In this document: piece after piece, positions 44,272-53,765 of the stretch
How positions within the stretch are numbered: position 1 is the stretch's first letter
Layout: the number at the start of each line of letters is the position of its first letter
From: Limnobacter thiooxidans
GTDB lineage: Bacteria; Pseudomonadota; Gammaproteobacteria; Burkholderiales; Burkholderiaceae_B
Length of the DNA: 64,000 bases
Reading direction: 5' to 3'
NCBI RefSeq assembly: GCF_036323495.1
Contig: NZ_AP028947.1
Span: 124,001-188,000, forward strand
The notes under the pieces: model-generated
Databases searched by the model: none
What the model saw: only the letters and a program-made list of their open reading frames with translations
Told to the model about the DNA's origin: nothing
Program-made: the position numbers and the translations under genes

Positions 44272-45783
44272 ATGAACAATCCACACGTAGACGTAATGAT
44301 TATTGGTGCCGGTCTGTCGGGCATCGGTGCAGCATGCCATATCAAGCAGAATTGCAAGGGCAAGTCGATCCGCATTCTGGAGCGTCGCAAAGCGATTGGC
44401 GGCACATGGGACTTGTTCCGTTACCCCGGCATCCGTTCCGATTCCGATATGTTCACTTTGGGTTACAGCTTCAAGCCCTGGAAGGGCGAGAAAGTGCTGG
44501 CCAACGGCCAGGAAATCCGCGAGTACGTGACTGAAGCCGCCAAGGAACACAATGTCACCAAGGACATCGAGTTTGGCTTCAAGGTCACCAGCGCCAACTG
44601 GGATTCCTCTGCCAACCAGTGGACCGTTGAAGGTATTGCCGAAGAAACCGGTGAAAAGCAGGTGTACACCAGCAACTTCCTGTTGGGCTGTACTGGTTAT
44701 TACAACTACGACAAGGGCTACAGCCCCGAGTTTCCCGGTCTTAAGAATTTCAAGGGGCAGGTGATTCACCCCCAGCAGTGGCCTGAAAACCTGGACTACG
44801 CAGGCAAGCGTGTGGTGGTAATTGGCAGTGGCGCGACCGCCATTACCTTGGTGCCTGCCATGGCCGATAAGGCCGAGCATGTGACCATGCTCCAGCGTTC
44901 ACCCACTTACATTGCGTCCATCCCGTCGGTTGACCCTGTTTCGGTGGTGTTGAAGAAGTTCATGCCCGACACCTGGGTGTACAACATCGGCCGTGCACGC
45001 AACATTGGTTTGCAGCGCCTGATTTTCAAGCTGAGCAAGGAGCGCCCGAAAGCCATCAAGCGCCTGCTGCTGAGTGCAACCCGTGTGCGCATGGGCAAAG
45101 ACTTCGACATGAAGCACTTCACGCCGAGCTACAACCCATGGGATCAACGCCTGTGCGTGGTACCCGATGGCGATTTGTTCAAGGTGCTGAAAAAAGGCAA
45201 GGCCGACATCGTGACCGACCACATTGATACCTTTATCGACAAGGGCATCAAGCTGAAAAGTGGCCAGGTGCTTGAGGCGGACATCATTGTGACCGCGACT
45301 GGCCTGGACTTGCAGATTCTGGGTGGCATGGGCGTCACCGTGGATGGCAACGAGCTGAATGTGGGCGAAGTCATGAGCTACAAAGGCGTCATGATGAGCA
45401 GCATCCCCAACTTTGCCATGGTGTTTGGTTACACCAATGCGTCCTGGACCTTGAAAGCCGACTTGGCTGCCGAATTCGTTTGCCGCGTGATCAACCACAT
45501 GGACAAGAACGGATACAGCCGCGTAGTGCCCAATGCCGAAGGTGTTCAGGCAGACGACACGCCAATGTTCGACCTGGAAGCAGGTTACATGAAGCGTGCT
45601 GCTGACCGCTTGCCCAAGCAGGGGCCAGAAGCGCCGTGGACCGTGGTCAACAACTACCTGGCTGACCGCCCCGTGTTGAAAAAAGGCAAACTTGAAGATG
45701 GTGTTCTGGAATTTGCGAAAGCAGGTTCAGGCACTGCCAAGAAAACTTCAAGCCGCAAGGCACCTGCAAAACAGGCAGCTTGA
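44272..45783 (+). CDS. Flavin-containing (Baeyer-Villiger-type) monooxygenase
   Basis: 503 residues from ATG 44272 behind AAGGGG. The FAD-binding motif VMIIGAGLSGIGAACHI, the aromatic/GG segment RRKAIGGTWDLFRYPGIRSDSDMFTLGYSF, the Baeyer-Villiger fingerprint FKGQVIHPQQWPEN (FxGxxxHxxxWP) and the NADPH-binding VVVIGSGATAITLVPAM are all present. The family inserts an oxygen atom next to a ketone or oxidises heteroatoms with NADPH and O2. A Lys/Ala/Ser-rich tail (KKTSSRKAPAKQAA) lies beyond the domain. It starts opposite the nitroreductase gene and ends at a strong terminator. The substrate is unknown; a hydrophobic ketone would fit the FadL-like porin nearby. Confidence 0.9.
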   Translation: MNNPHVDVMIIGAGLSGIGAACHIKQNCKGKSIRILERRKAIGGTWDLFRYPGIRSDSDMFTLGYSFKPWKGEKVLANGQEIREYVTEAAKEHNVTKDIEFGFKVTSANWDSSANQWTVEGIAEETGEKQVYTSNFLLGCTGYYNYDKGYSPEFPGLKNFKGQVIHPQQWPENLDYAGKRVVVIGSGATAITLVPAMADKAEHVTMLQRSPTYIASIPSVDPVSVVLKKFMPDTWVYNIGRARNIGLQRLIFKLSKERPKAIKRLLLSATRVRMGKDFDMKHFTPSYNPWDQRLCVVPDGDLFKVLKKGKADIVTDHIDTFIDKGIKLKSGQVLEADIIVTATGLDLQILGGMGVTVDGNELNVGEVMSYKGVMMSSIPNFAMVFGYTNASWTLKADLAAEFVCRVINHMDKNGYSRVVPNAEGVQADDTPMFDLEAGYMKRAADRLPKQGPEAPWTVVNNYLADRPVLKKGKLEDGVLEFAKAGSGTAKKTSSRKAPAKQAA

Positions 45784-45845
45784 TCAGGAAAATGAAGCTG
45801 AATAATCAGATCGAATAGTTCATCGGAAGATTCAGGCATTCACAT

Positions 45846-45880
45846 CAACAGCCGGTTGCTGAGCAACCGGCTGTTGTTTT
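45846..45880 (+). terminator. Rho-independent terminator of the monooxygenase gene
   Basis: CAACAGCCGGTTGC (45846-45859) pairs perfectly with GCAACCGGCTGTTG (45863-45876) around the loop TGA and is followed by TTTT. It is 63 bases after the stop codon and can also serve the convergent lipoprotein gene. Confidence 0.88.
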
Positions 45881-45903
45881 ATGAAGCGCTAGAAGTTTCC
45901 AGA

Positions 45904-46500
45904 TCAAAAGTTTCTGTCCACTTCCCTGATTTGCCGGTCGTCTACCTCCACCCAGCCCTTTGACTGATTAAGCTCTATTTTGATCCAGCTTTCTGTTTCA
46001 GGTGGATTCAACAGTTGCCAAGGGTTTCCCGAGTCTGTGGGGCAATCTCTGCTCTCATTAACGGTCTGTTTAATTTTTATCAGGCAGTTGCCTTCTGACA
46101 TCCACATTAACAGGGTCGGCTGATCCGTCGCGGTAAGGGTTCTCTCGACCCAAGCAATGGATTCGTCGTAATACATTTCCTTGGTCAACTTTTGAATTGC
46201 GCCAAAATTTCTGGTTTGAACTGAAAGATCGCCTGAAATCTGGATTTCTCCTGTCTTGATGACCTTGGTGACGACATCATCAAACGGCAGCACCTGTTCT
46301 CCCGAAATGGATTCGGTGCCCACAAGCGAAGACTCCCTATTGGGTAAGTCCAGCAACTTGATTTGAGTCCCCGTGATTTTGTATTCCGGTTTGCCCTCTC
46401 CAAGAAAGTTTTCGTACACAAATGACGGTGCCACAGCAGGACGTTCAACTGAGCATGCGCCAGTGGCCAGCAAAACCATTGTTTTGAGCAGAACGCGCAC
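45904..46500 (-). CDS. Small lipoprotein, candidate partner of the M15 peptidase
   Basis: 198 residues from GTG 46500, two bases after the preceding stop codon and behind AAAGG. The signal VRVLLKTMVLLATGACSVE ends in a lipobox Cys, so the mature protein would be lipid-anchored facing the periplasm. The rest (YKITGTQIKLLDLPNRESSLVG, VQTRNFGAIQKLTKEMYYDESIAWVERTL, WMSEGNCLIKIKQTVNESRDCP, DDRQIREVDRN) is beta-rich and unlike any family I know. It is co-transcribed with a peptidoglycan-peptidase-like gene. An immunity or inhibitor lipoprotein is possible. Base composition here is visibly AT-richer than in the flanking genes, hinting at transfer. Confidence 0.6.
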   Translation of the reverse strand: MRVLLKTMVLLATGACSVERPAVAPSFVYENFLGEGKPEYKITGTQIKLLDLPNRESSLVGTESISGEQVLPFDDVVTKVIKTGEIQISGDLSVQTRNFGAIQKLTKEMYYDESIAWVERTLTATDQPTLLMWMSEGNCLIKIKQTVNESRDCPTDSGNPWQLLNPPETESWIKIELNQSKGWVEVDDRQIREVDRNF

Positions 46501-46502
46501 AG

Positions 46503-47009
46503 TTACTTTACCTTTGCAGTTGGAGGAGCAAGCAAAATACCGGGGTGATAAATCTGTGATCCTTTGAATTTGGTTAGAGCATGATTGCGGTTGTTGTGTG
46601 AATAAGAGCAATGAACCCAGCCCGAATGCGGTGAGTTTGGCAAAAAGTGCTCAAGAATCAATTGATCGAAGATCAGGTTGGTTTTTATCCACATTGCTAC
46701 TTCATGAACAGTATGGCCCTGCACCCGAAAATCAACAGCTTCTCCACGGGAATGTTGGGAGTTGTTGGAGCCTCCTACTGCTTTGTTCACCGCCGGGCTT
46801 CTATAGCCGCTGTGAATTGTCACCTTTTGTTCAAAATGTTTGCGCACAGGCTCCAGAATGTGTTCTGCCACTTTACGCAAATTGGCGATTACACTGTTGT
46901 CTTGAGGGATGTTTGAAACACCACTATTTGTTTTGGTGAGATCTTCAAGATTGAAATGAACTGAAATACAGTTGGGCAACTTTCCGTCGCAATAGTGTTT
47001 AGTTTGCAT
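46503..47009 (-). CDS. Peptidase M15-family (D,D- or L,D-carboxypeptidase/endolysin-like) protein
   Basis: 168 residues from ATG 47009 (a TTG nine bases upstream is also open). The M15 zinc site is seen as SGYRSPAVNKAVGGSNNSQHSRGEAVDFRV and GWVHCSY: His86, Asp93 and His133 counted from the ATG. M15 enzymes cleave D-Ala-D-Ala or L-Ala-D-Glu peptide bonds of peptidoglycan; phage endolysins are common members. No signal peptide is present, so delivery would need a holin, lysis or a secretion system. It is followed at once by a lipoprotein gene. No other phage genes are seen nearby. The pair is AT-richer than its surroundings. Confidence 0.8.
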   Translation of the reverse strand: MQTKHYCDGKLPNCISVHFNLEDLTKTNSGVSNIPQDNSVIANLRKVAEHILEPVRKHFEQKVTIHSGYRSPAVNKAVGGSNNSQHSRGEAVDFRVQGHTVHEVAMWIKTNLIFDQLILEHFLPNSPHSGWVHCSYSHNNRNHALTKFKGSQIYHPGILLAPPTAKVK

Positions 47010-47103
47010 TGGAGGCAATGGCGTGGAAAATGATGAAGTCGAAGGTTAACAAGGTCGTCTTTAGACACCAAACATTACCCCACCCTGATTAATCCCTCTC
47101 CAC

Positions 47104-47604
47104 CTAAAACCCGCTTCGGTATCCCAAGCGGTTCAAGCCCCGCGCAGCGCGTATCGCTCTTTCACCGCGAAAAGGCACGGCCTGTTCCACCATCTCGACC
47201 GAAAACTGGCCGCCCAAGGGCGAGTCAAAGCGTCCACTGTCAAATCCGCTATTCAGACCACGGGTGGCGCGCTGGGCACGTGCAGTGCGAAATTCGGCTA
47301 CCTGTTCCTTATCCACTTCGAAATTGCCGCCCAGCGGTGTTTCAAGCGTGCTGGTGTCAAAGCTGTCCAGGCTGCGGTTCAGGCCCAGCAGGTCGGTCCG
47401 GCCAATGGTGAACAGCGCCTTGCCCAGGGGAAAGTTGCCTTGTGCGCGAATGGTGTCCCGCAGTGTATCCACGGCAAGTATTTCTTCACCGTGAATAAAA
47501 TAGTCGATCGGCCGGAGCACATCCGGAAATCGCTCTGCCTGTGCTGGCAGGCTCATCAATGCGCTGCCAGCAAGTACAAGTGAAATACAAATTCGTTTGA
47601 ACAT
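47104..47604 (-). CDS. Exported protein with two tandem ~35-residue repeats
   Basis: 166 residues from ATG 47604 behind AGGAG. Signal peptide MFKRICISLVLAGSALMSLPAQA is cut after AQA, giving a periplasmic or secreted protein. The C-terminal half has two imperfect repeats: TPLGGNFEVDKEQVAEFRTARAQRATRGLN and SPLGGQFSVEMVEQAVPFRGERAIRAARGLN, with a partial third start earlier (FPLGKALFTIGRTDLLGLN). Each has a PLGG turn and an Arg-rich helix ending RGLN. I know no family with this repeat. It stands alone, followed by intergenic hairpins. Function unknown. Confidence 0.65.
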   Translation of the reverse strand: MFKRICISLVLAGSALMSLPAQAERFPDVLRPIDYFIHGEEILAVDTLRDTIRAQGNFPLGKALFTIGRTDLLGLNRSLDSFDTSTLETPLGGNFEVDKEQVAEFRTARAQRATRGLNSGFDSGRFDSPLGGQFSVEMVEQAVPFRGERAIRAARGLNRLGYRSGF

Positions 47605-47706
47605 GACAACTCCTCGGATCCATGGGAAATCATCATCTAGAGTGATATCCATGTAGTGACTCATGGTTCAGTTATAGAACGGGTCAAGGTTGATGTCCAT
47701 CGGGCA

Positions 47707-47793
47707 TACCCTTCACTCGAAAAGGGTAGGTTTATGCGCCAATCGCATTCACATCACCTAAGATAGACGGGTTTCCGCGGTATACCTACCGCG
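47707..47793. repeat. Two small inverted repeats between divergent genes
   Basis: TACCCTT (47707-47713) pairs with AAGGGTA (47722-47728), and CGCGGTA (47776-47782) pairs with TACCGCG (47787-47793) around four bases. They lie in the 212-base region between the repeat protein gene and the ExoD-like gene. They could be operators or attenuating hairpins; no cognate factor is known. Confidence 0.35.
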
Positions 47794-47816
47794 CCAAATG
47801 ACCCATCAACCCCTGA

Positions 47817-48497
47817 TTGAGCAATCTGTTGAACCCCTCCGAAGAGCACGATGATGTCCTGAAGGCATTGCCCTACGCCTGGCGGCGAGTGGTTCTGTTC
47901 GCTGACAACATGGCTCAGGCCAAGGTGGCCGATGCCATTGGCCGCAGCCCCAAGCAGCAACTGACCTGGATCGGTTTGGCTGCCCTGCCCCTGTTGTTGC
48001 CTTTCGGAATTCCCGGTATTGCCACCAGTCTGGGTTACCTGACCTTTCTGTTGGGTTTGGGTTATGCGCTGGGGTTCGGTATTCCCATTCCAAAATCAGT
48101 GGGTGAAAAGCGTTTGCCGCCCAAAGCAGCCAGCGTGCTGAAAAAGCTGTTGATGGTGTTCATCACCAGGGTTGCCAAGCACAGCAAGCCGCGCCTGTTC
48201 ATCATGAGCCATCCGCGTATGCGCCCTTTAAACGGGCTGGTGTTGGCTTTCGCCGGGTTGACCATGGCCGCACCAGTGCCTTTTGCATCCTTTGACAATG
48301 TGCTGCCGGCTGCCGCCATGGTGTGCATTACGTTTGGCTTGCGGGTGCGCGACGGTCGCCTGGTGCTGGCCGGTTATGTGTTCACGCTGTTGGCTGCCTT
48401 GCTGGTGCTTCTGCTTTGGTGGGGCGGGTATGCCGTTTTTCTGTGGGTGTCAAAGCAGCCTTGGGCCAGCCAATGGTTGGGTTGGCTTTTTTCCTGA
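47817..48497 (+). CDS. ExoD-family membrane protein
   Basis: 226 residues from TTG 47817; no ATG is available before residue 32, so the exact start is unsure. Four or more hydrophobic segments: LTWIGLAALPLLLPFGIPGIATSLGYLTFLLGLGYALG, RPLNGLVLAFAGLTMAAPVPF, LPAAAMVCITFGL and LVLAGYVFTLLAALLVLLLWWGGYAVFLW. The PLLLPFGIPGIATSLG and RPLNGLVLAFAGLTMAAPVPFASFDNVLPA segments match the ExoD (exopolysaccharide synthesis-associated) family. It is an inner-membrane protein with a proposed role in polysaccharide production or stress; the mechanism is unknown. It has no close operon partner. Confidence 0.75.
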   Translation: MSNLLNPSEEHDDVLKALPYAWRRVVLFADNMAQAKVADAIGRSPKQQLTWIGLAALPLLLPFGIPGIATSLGYLTFLLGLGYALGFGIPIPKSVGEKRLPPKAASVLKKLLMVFITRVAKHSKPRLFIMSHPRMRPLNGLVLAFAGLTMAAPVPFASFDNVLPAAAMVCITFGLRVRDGRLVLAGYVFTLLAALLVLLLWWGGYAVFLWVSKQPWASQWLGWLFS

Positions 48498-48600
48498 CAA
48501 GGCGCAGGTCGGTGTGCGAACTGCACCTTATGTCTCCACTTAGTGTTCAATAAGTTAGATAGAATCACAGGAACACCCTAATCTGGAGCCGAAAAGCACC

Positions 48601-49209
48601 ATGACTACCAAACAAACGATTGATTTCTATTTCGACCTGACCAGCCCTTACAGCTACGTGGCCGCTGAGCAAATCGAAGACATTGCCGCCGCCGGCAACC
48701 GTGTTGTGAACTACAAGCCCACCTTGTTGGGTTTTGTATTCAAAAGCACGGGCAACAGCGCACCGATGATGAACCCGGCCAAGGGCAAGTATTCTGCGAA
48801 AGACTTCGCACGCACAGCCCGTTTTCATGGTTTGGAAATCAATTGGCCCAAGAAATTTCCGATCAACGCCACTGTGGGTTCACGTGCCATTTTGCAAGTC
48901 ATCAACACCCAGCCCGAAAAGGCCGGTGAGCTGACCCGTGCCCTGTACAAAGCCTATTTTGTCACCGGGCAAGACATCACCGAGGAAGCGGTTGTGGCTG
49001 AAGTGGCCAGCTCGATTGGGCTGGACGGTACCGCTTTGGTGGCGGGTACACAGGACGAGTCCATCAAGGAACAAATGAAGAACGCCGTGCAGGAATCCAT
49101 TGATGCAGGCATGTTTGGTGCACCCTACTTCGTGGTGGACGGCGAGGCATTCTGGGGTCAGGACCGCATGGAGCAATTGCGCCGCTGGGTTGTTGAAGGA
49201 CCGTTTTAA
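48601..49209 (+). CDS. 2-hydroxychromene-2-carboxylate isomerase-like (DsbA-fold) protein
   Basis: 202 residues from ATG 48601. The DsbA-like/HCCA isomerase fold is recognised from [58 protein letters not shown] and the C-terminal [31 protein letters not shown], where the glutathione-contact GAPYF and WGQDRM signatures are kept. HCCA isomerase uses glutathione to isomerise a chromene in naphthalene degradation, but many members act on other substrates. It leads the liuBCDE run, two bases before liuB, so it is likely co-expressed. Its role in leucine catabolism is not established. Confidence 0.87.
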   Translation: MTTKQTIDFYFDLTSPYSYVAAEQIEDIAAAGNRVVNYKPTLLGFVFKSTGNSAPMMNPAKGKYSAKDFARTARFHGLEINWPKKFPINATVGSRAILQVINTQPEKAGELTRALYKAYFVTGQDITEEAVVAEVASSIGLDGTALVAGTQDESIKEQMKNAVQESIDAGMFGAPYFVVDGEAFWGQDRMEQLRRWVVEGPF

Positions 49210-49211
49210 GC

Positions 49212-50822
49212 ATGGCAATTCTCGATTCCAGCCAGGTCAAAAACCGGCCCGATTTTGCAGCCAACCACGCCGCCCTCAAAAAGCTGGTGGATGAGTTAAA
49301 GGCCAATTTGGCCGTGGTGGCCCAGGGCGGTGGCAAGGTGGCCAATGAACGCCACACCGCGCGGGGAAAATTGCTGCCGCGCGAACGCGTGGCTGGTTTG
49401 CTTGATCCCGGTTCGCCTTTTCTGGAGCTTGCCCCCCTGGCTGCCTGGGGTTTGTATGGCGGCGCGGCACCCGGTGCAGGCGCCATTGCAGGCATTGGTC
49501 GCGTCAGCGGTGTGGACTGCATGATTGTGTGCAACGACGCCACGGTGAAAGGCGGCACGTACTACCCGCTTTCCGTGAAAAAACACCTGCGTGCGCAGGA
49601 AGTGGCGGCCGAGAACAATTTGCCCTGCATTTACCTGGTGGATTCCGGCGGGGCCAACCTGCCCAACCAGGATGAAGTGTTTCCCGACCGCGATCACTTT
49701 GGCCGAATTTTCTTCAACCAGGCCAACATGAGCGCGCAAGGCATTGCGCAAATTGCCGTGGTCATGGGCAGTTGCACCGCCGGTGGCGCTTACGTGCCCG
49801 CCATGAGCGACGAAGCCATTATTGTCAAAAACCAGGCCACGATTTTTCTGGGTGGGCCACCCCTTGTGCAGGCCGCCACGGGTGAAATTGTCAGCGCCGA
49901 AGAACTGGGTGGTGCCGACGTGCACACCCGTTTGTCTGGCGTGGCCGACCACCTGGCCGAGAACGACCAGCATGCGCTGGAAATTGCCCGCCGCATTGTG
50001 GCCAATCTGGGTCGCCCGGAAAAACGTTACCCCTGGGCTTTGAGTGAATCTCGGGAACCCCTCTACAGCGCCGAGGAAATTTACGGCATTGTGCCCACTG
50101 ATGCGAAAAAGCCGTTCGACGTGCGCGACATCATTGCCCGCGTGGTGGACGGCAGCGAATTCGATGAATTCAAAGCCCGTTTTGGCAGCACGTTGGTGTG
50201 CGGCTTTGCCCGCCTGTATGGCATGCCCGTGGGCATTGTGGCCAACAACGGCATTCTGTTTTCCGAGTCGGCCCAGAAAGGGGCGCATTTCATTGAACTG
50301 TGCTGCCAGCGAAAAATTCCGCTGGTTTTTTTGCAGAACATCACCGGCTTCATGGTGGGCAAAAAAGTTGAAAACGAAGGCATTGCCCGCCACGGTGCAA
50401 AAATGGTGATGGCGGTGGCGTGCGCCAAGGTGCCCAAGTTCACCGTGGTGATTGGTGGCTCATTTGGTGCCGGTAACTACGGCATGTGCGGCCGTGCCTA
50501 CAGCCCGCGCTTCATGTGGATGTGGCCCAATGCCCGCATCAGCGTGATGGGTGGTGAGCAGGCTGCGGGCGTGTTGGCCACGGTCAAGCGCAACCAGATT
50601 GAGGCCAAGGGCGGCAGCTGGAGCAAGGAAGAGGAAGCCGAATTCAAGGCCCCCACCCTGAAACAGTTTGATGAGCAAAGTCAGCCCTACTACGCCACCG
50701 CACGATTGTGGGACGACGGCCTGATCGACCCGGCCGACACGCGCCGCATCCTTGGCATGGCGATTTCTGCCAGCTTGAATGCCGACATTCCGGAAACAAA
50801 ATTCGGCGTGTACCGCATGTAA
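49212..50822 (+). CDS. liuB: Methylcrotonyl-CoA carboxylase beta (carboxyltransferase) subunit
   Basis: 536 residues from ATG 49212. ACC/MCC carboxyltransferase blocks: [111 protein letters not shown] region, [27 protein letters not shown], and [38 protein letters not shown]. This matches the MCC beta family, in which the [16 protein letters not shown] segment is typical. It transfers CO2 from biotin to 3-methylcrotonyl-CoA. It is a partner of LiuD, and liuC lies between the two as in other liu operons. Confidence 0.92.
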   Translation: MAILDSSQVKNRPDFAANHAALKKLVDELKANLAVVAQGGGKVANERHTARGKLLPRERVAGLLDPGSPFLELAPLAAWGLYGGAAPGAGAIAGIGRVSGVDCMIVCNDATVKGGTYYPLSVKKHLRAQEVAAENNLPCIYLVDSGGANLPNQDEVFPDRDHFGRIFFNQANMSAQGIAQIAVVMGSCTAGGAYVPAMSDEAIIVKNQATIFLGGPPLVQAATGEIVSAEELGGADVHTRLSGVADHLAENDQHALEIARRIVANLGRPEKRYPWALSESREPLYSAEEIYGIVPTDAKKPFDVRDIIARVVDGSEFDEFKARFGSTLVCGFARLYGMPVGIVANNGILFSESAQKGAHFIELCCQRKIPLVFLQNITGFMVGKKVENEGIARHGAKMVMAVACAKVPKFTVVIGGSFGAGNYGMCGRAYSPRFMWMWPNARISVMGGEQAAGVLATVKRNQIEAKGGSWSKEEEAEFKAPTLKQFDEQSQPYYATARLWDDGLIDPADTRRILGMAISASLNADIPETKFGVYRM

Positions 50823-50882
50823 GCGGGCACAGCAAAAAATGCACCAAAAGAACATAAAGCACAATAAAAATACGGAGACGCT

Positions 50883-51686
50883 ATGACTGAAACTACAGAG
50901 AAGCCCGTGATTGAAACCCGCAAGGGAAAATCCGTGTGGCTGACCCTGAACCGCCCGCACATCAAAAACGCGATGAATGGCGAAATGATCGCCATGCTGG
51001 TGGAAGCCTTCCAGCGTTTGGGCGCTGACCCCGACACCCGCGCCATTGTGTTGGCGGCCAATGGCGATGCCTTTTGTTCTGGCGCCGATTTAAGCTACAT
51101 GATGCAAATGGCCCAGCAGGCTGCGGCCTCAAACACCAACCAGCAAAGCGCTGTCACTTTGACCAGCCTGTTCCGTGGCATTGCCGAATGCCCCAAGCCC
51201 GTTGTGGCGCGTGTGCATGGCCTGTGCCTGGCCGGTGCCACTGGTTTGGTCAGTGCAAGCGACATCATCGTGGCCAGCAACAACGTGAAGTTCAGCCTGC
51301 CGGAAGTCAAGCGCGGTTTGATTCCTGCCACCATCAGCCCTTATGTTGTGCAGGCCATGGGTGTGCAGGCGGCCCGCCGATATTTCATTACAGGCGAAAC
51401 ATTTTCTGCGCAAAAGGCCTATGAACTGGGCATGGTGCATGAACTGACCACGCTCGAGAAGCTGGATGCAGCGCTGGACAGCATTCTTGCAGAACTCGAC
51501 AGTTGCGCCCCCGACGCCATGGCGGCTTGCAAGAAACTGGTTCGCGATGTGTCACGCATGGACATCACTGCCGATGAAACCCATGCCGATGTGGCTGCCC
51601 GACTGGCCGCCGTGCGTGGCAGTGCCGAAGCCGCCGAGGGCATGATGGCCTTCATGCAAAAACGCAAACCACAGTGGGTTGGCTAA
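50883..51686 (+). CDS. liuC: Enoyl-CoA hydratase, probable methylglutaconyl-CoA hydratase
   Basis: 267 residues from ATG 50883. Crotonase fold: VWLTLNRPHIKNAMNGEMIAMLVEAF, IVLAANGDAFCSGADLSYMM (oxyanion hole) and KPVVARVHGLCLAGATGLVSASDIIVASNNVKFSLPEVKRGLIPATISPYV with catalytic Glu in the LPEVKRG turn. In its liuB-liuC-liuD-liuE setting it most likely hydrates 3-methylglutaconyl-CoA to HMG-CoA. A 60-base gap separates it from liuB, and liuD begins 19 bases downstream. The family alone would not distinguish this from other enoyl-CoA hydratases; the neighbours decide it. Confidence 0.9.
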   Translation: MTETTEKPVIETRKGKSVWLTLNRPHIKNAMNGEMIAMLVEAFQRLGADPDTRAIVLAANGDAFCSGADLSYMMQMAQQAAASNTNQQSAVTLTSLFRGIAECPKPVVARVHGLCLAGATGLVSASDIIVASNNVKFSLPEVKRGLIPATISPYVVQAMGVQAARRYFITGETFSAQKAYELGMVHELTTLEKLDAALDSILAELDSCAPDAMAACKKLVRDVSRMDITADETHADVAARLAAVRGSAEAAEGMMAFMQKRKPQWVG

Positions 51687-51705
51687 CCAAGGACCACAAC
51701 AAAAC

Positions 51706-53763
51706 ATGTTCACCAAGATCCTGATAGCCAACCGCGGCGAAATTGCCCGACGAATCAACCGCACCGCGCAAGCCATGGGCATACAAACCGTGGCGGTGTA
51801 TTCCACGGCCGATGCGCAGGCCCTGCATGTGCAGGAATGCAATGAAGCGGTGTGCCTGGGCGAGCCTGAAGCCGCCCTCAGTTACCTGAACATCGAGAAA
51901 GTGATCGCCGCTGCCCGCCGAACTGGTGCGCAGGCCATTCACCCCGGCTACGGTTTTCTGTCTGAAAACGCGGCCTTTGCACAAGCCTGTGCCGACGCGC
52001 ACATTGCATTCATCGGGCCCGGTGTTCAAGCCATTCGCACCATGGGTAGCAAAAGCGAAGCCAAGGCCTGCGTGCAACCCGCCGGTGTTCCGCTGATTCC
52101 CGGTTACTTTGGTGCAGATCAAAGCCTCGCCACCCTTCAAGCCGAAGCGCAGCGCATTGGTTTTCCGCTGATGATCAAGGCCGTGGCAGGCGGGGGCGGC
52201 AAGGGCATTCGCATTGTCAACAACGAAGGTGAATTGCCTGCTGCGCTGGAAAGCTGCCAGCGTGAAGCCCGCAACGCTTTTGGTGATGCCACGGTGATGC
52301 TCGAGAAGCAAATCATCAACCCACGCCACGTGGAAGTGCAGGTGTTTGCTGACACCCATGGCAACGTGGTGCACCTGTTTGAAAGGGATTGTTCAGCCCA
52401 GCGCCGCCACCAGAAAGTGATCGAAGAAGCACCAGCCTTCGGCCTGACCGAGGCCCAACGCAAAGCCTTTGGCGACACAGCCGTGCAGGTGGCCCGTGCG
52501 GTGAATTACGTGGGCGCAGGCACGGTGGAGTTTTTGCTGGATGCCCGCGGCGAATTCTATTTCATGGAAATGAACACCCGCCTGCAAGTGGAACACCCAG
52601 TCACCGAGATGATCACCGGCTTTGACCTGGTGCAGTGGCAAATTGAAATTGCTGCAGGCTTGCCCTTGCCGGCCACGCAGGAAACCATTCACATCGACGG
52701 CCATGCTTTTGAAGCGCGCCTGTATGCAGAAAACCCCGACCAAGGCTTTCTGCCCGCCATTGGCACCGTGGAATTGTGGGAAGCACCCGAAGCCATTGAA
52801 TTCCACACCGGTACCCATGCCGGCCGAACTGCTGGTGTTCGGCTTGATTCCTCCATGCGTTCAGGCCTGGCGGTGTCACCGTATTACGACCCCATGGTGG
52901 GCAAACTGATTACCTGGGCACCCACCCGCGCGGCTGCCCTTCAAAAACTGGCCGATGCGCTGGCGCGCCTGCGTTGCGTGGGCGTGAAGAACAACATCGC
53001 CTGGCTGCGCAGCCTGTGCCTGCACCCGGAGTTTGCGGCGGGTGGTTATGACACAGGTTTGATTGACCGGATGACCCTGGCTGCAACACCGGCTACCACG
53101 CCGACAGGAATCGATCCGCAAACCTTGACCGCACTGGCCGGCCTTGCCCGCTGGGCATTGCACCAGCAAACAATCGCCCGTTCACACAAAACAGGCACCG
53201 ACCCATTGGCTGTGCTGGACGGCTTTTACTCCAGCGCACCGCCTTTGCGTGAAGACCGCTGGTTGCAGCGCGACCAAAGCATGGTCAGTCACAGCCACGT
53301 TTCAATACAAGGCCAGCAGGCGCTGGTTCAATGCAGCGAGCACAGCCTGAACTGCCAGTTGACTGTGGTCAGTCAGCCGTACCCCTTGCCCCGCCTGACT
53401 GGCCTGTTGACCACTGGCCCGCATGCAGGTGACTGCTTTGACCTGATCTGGCATGGCGACAACCTGAGCCTGCACGTGGGCACCGAACAAACCAGCCTGC
53501 AGTGGCTCAACCCGGCACACATTCGCGCTGATCAGGGGCATGATGGGCAAGGTGTAGCTGCCCCCATGCCTGGCAAGGTGTTCGCTGTGTTTGTCAAAGT
53601 GGGCGACACCGTAAAGAAAGGTCAACCCTTGATTGGCTTGGAGGCCATGAAAATGGAACACACCCTGAACTCGCCCTGCGACGGCGTGGTGGAATCGATT
53701 CCCCACCCGGTTGGCGACCAGGTCACGGAAGGCACCGAACTGATTCACTTTTCAAAAGACTGA
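51706..53763 (+). CDS. liuD: Methylcrotonyl-CoA carboxylase alpha (biotin-containing) subunit
   Basis: 685 residues from ATG 51706. Biotin carboxylase domain first: MFTKILIANRGEIARRINRTAQAMGIQTVAVYSTADA, IHPGYGFLSENAAFAQAC, ATP-grasp GGGGKGIRIV, KQIINPRHVEVQVFADTHGNVVHLFERDCSAQRRHQKVIEEAPA, FLLDARGEFYFMEMNTRLQVEHPVTEMITGFDLVQWQIEIAAG. A BT-like linker follows, then a biotinyl domain with EAMKMEH, Lys649. It carboxylates biotin with bicarbonate and ATP. Together with LiuB it makes 3-methylglutaconyl-CoA. Confidence 0.93.
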   Translation: MFTKILIANRGEIARRINRTAQAMGIQTVAVYSTADAQALHVQECNEAVCLGEPEAALSYLNIEKVIAAARRTGAQAIHPGYGFLSENAAFAQACADAHIAFIGPGVQAIRTMGSKSEAKACVQPAGVPLIPGYFGADQSLATLQAEAQRIGFPLMIKAVAGGGGKGIRIVNNEGELPAALESCQREARNAFGDATVMLEKQIINPRHVEVQVFADTHGNVVHLFERDCSAQRRHQKVIEEAPAFGLTEAQRKAFGDTAVQVARAVNYVGAGTVEFLLDARGEFYFMEMNTRLQVEHPVTEMITGFDLVQWQIEIAAGLPLPATQETIHIDGHAFEARLYAENPDQGFLPAIGTVELWEAPEAIEFHTGTHAGRTAGVRLDSSMRSGLAVSPYYDPMVGKLITWAPTRAAALQKLADALARLRCVGVKNNIAWLRSLCLHPEFAAGGYDTGLIDRMTLAATPATTPTGIDPQTLTALAGLARWALHQQTIARSHKTGTDPLAVLDGFYSSAPPLREDRWLQRDQSMVSHSHVSIQGQQALVQCSEHSLNCQLTVVSQPYPLPRLTGLLTTGPHAGDCFDLIWHGDNLSLHVGTEQTSLQWLNPAHIRADQGHDGQGVAAPMPGKVFAVFVKVGDTVKKGQPLIGLEAMKMEHTLNSPCDGVVESIPHPVGDQVTEGTELIHFSKD

Positions 53764-53765
53764 CC

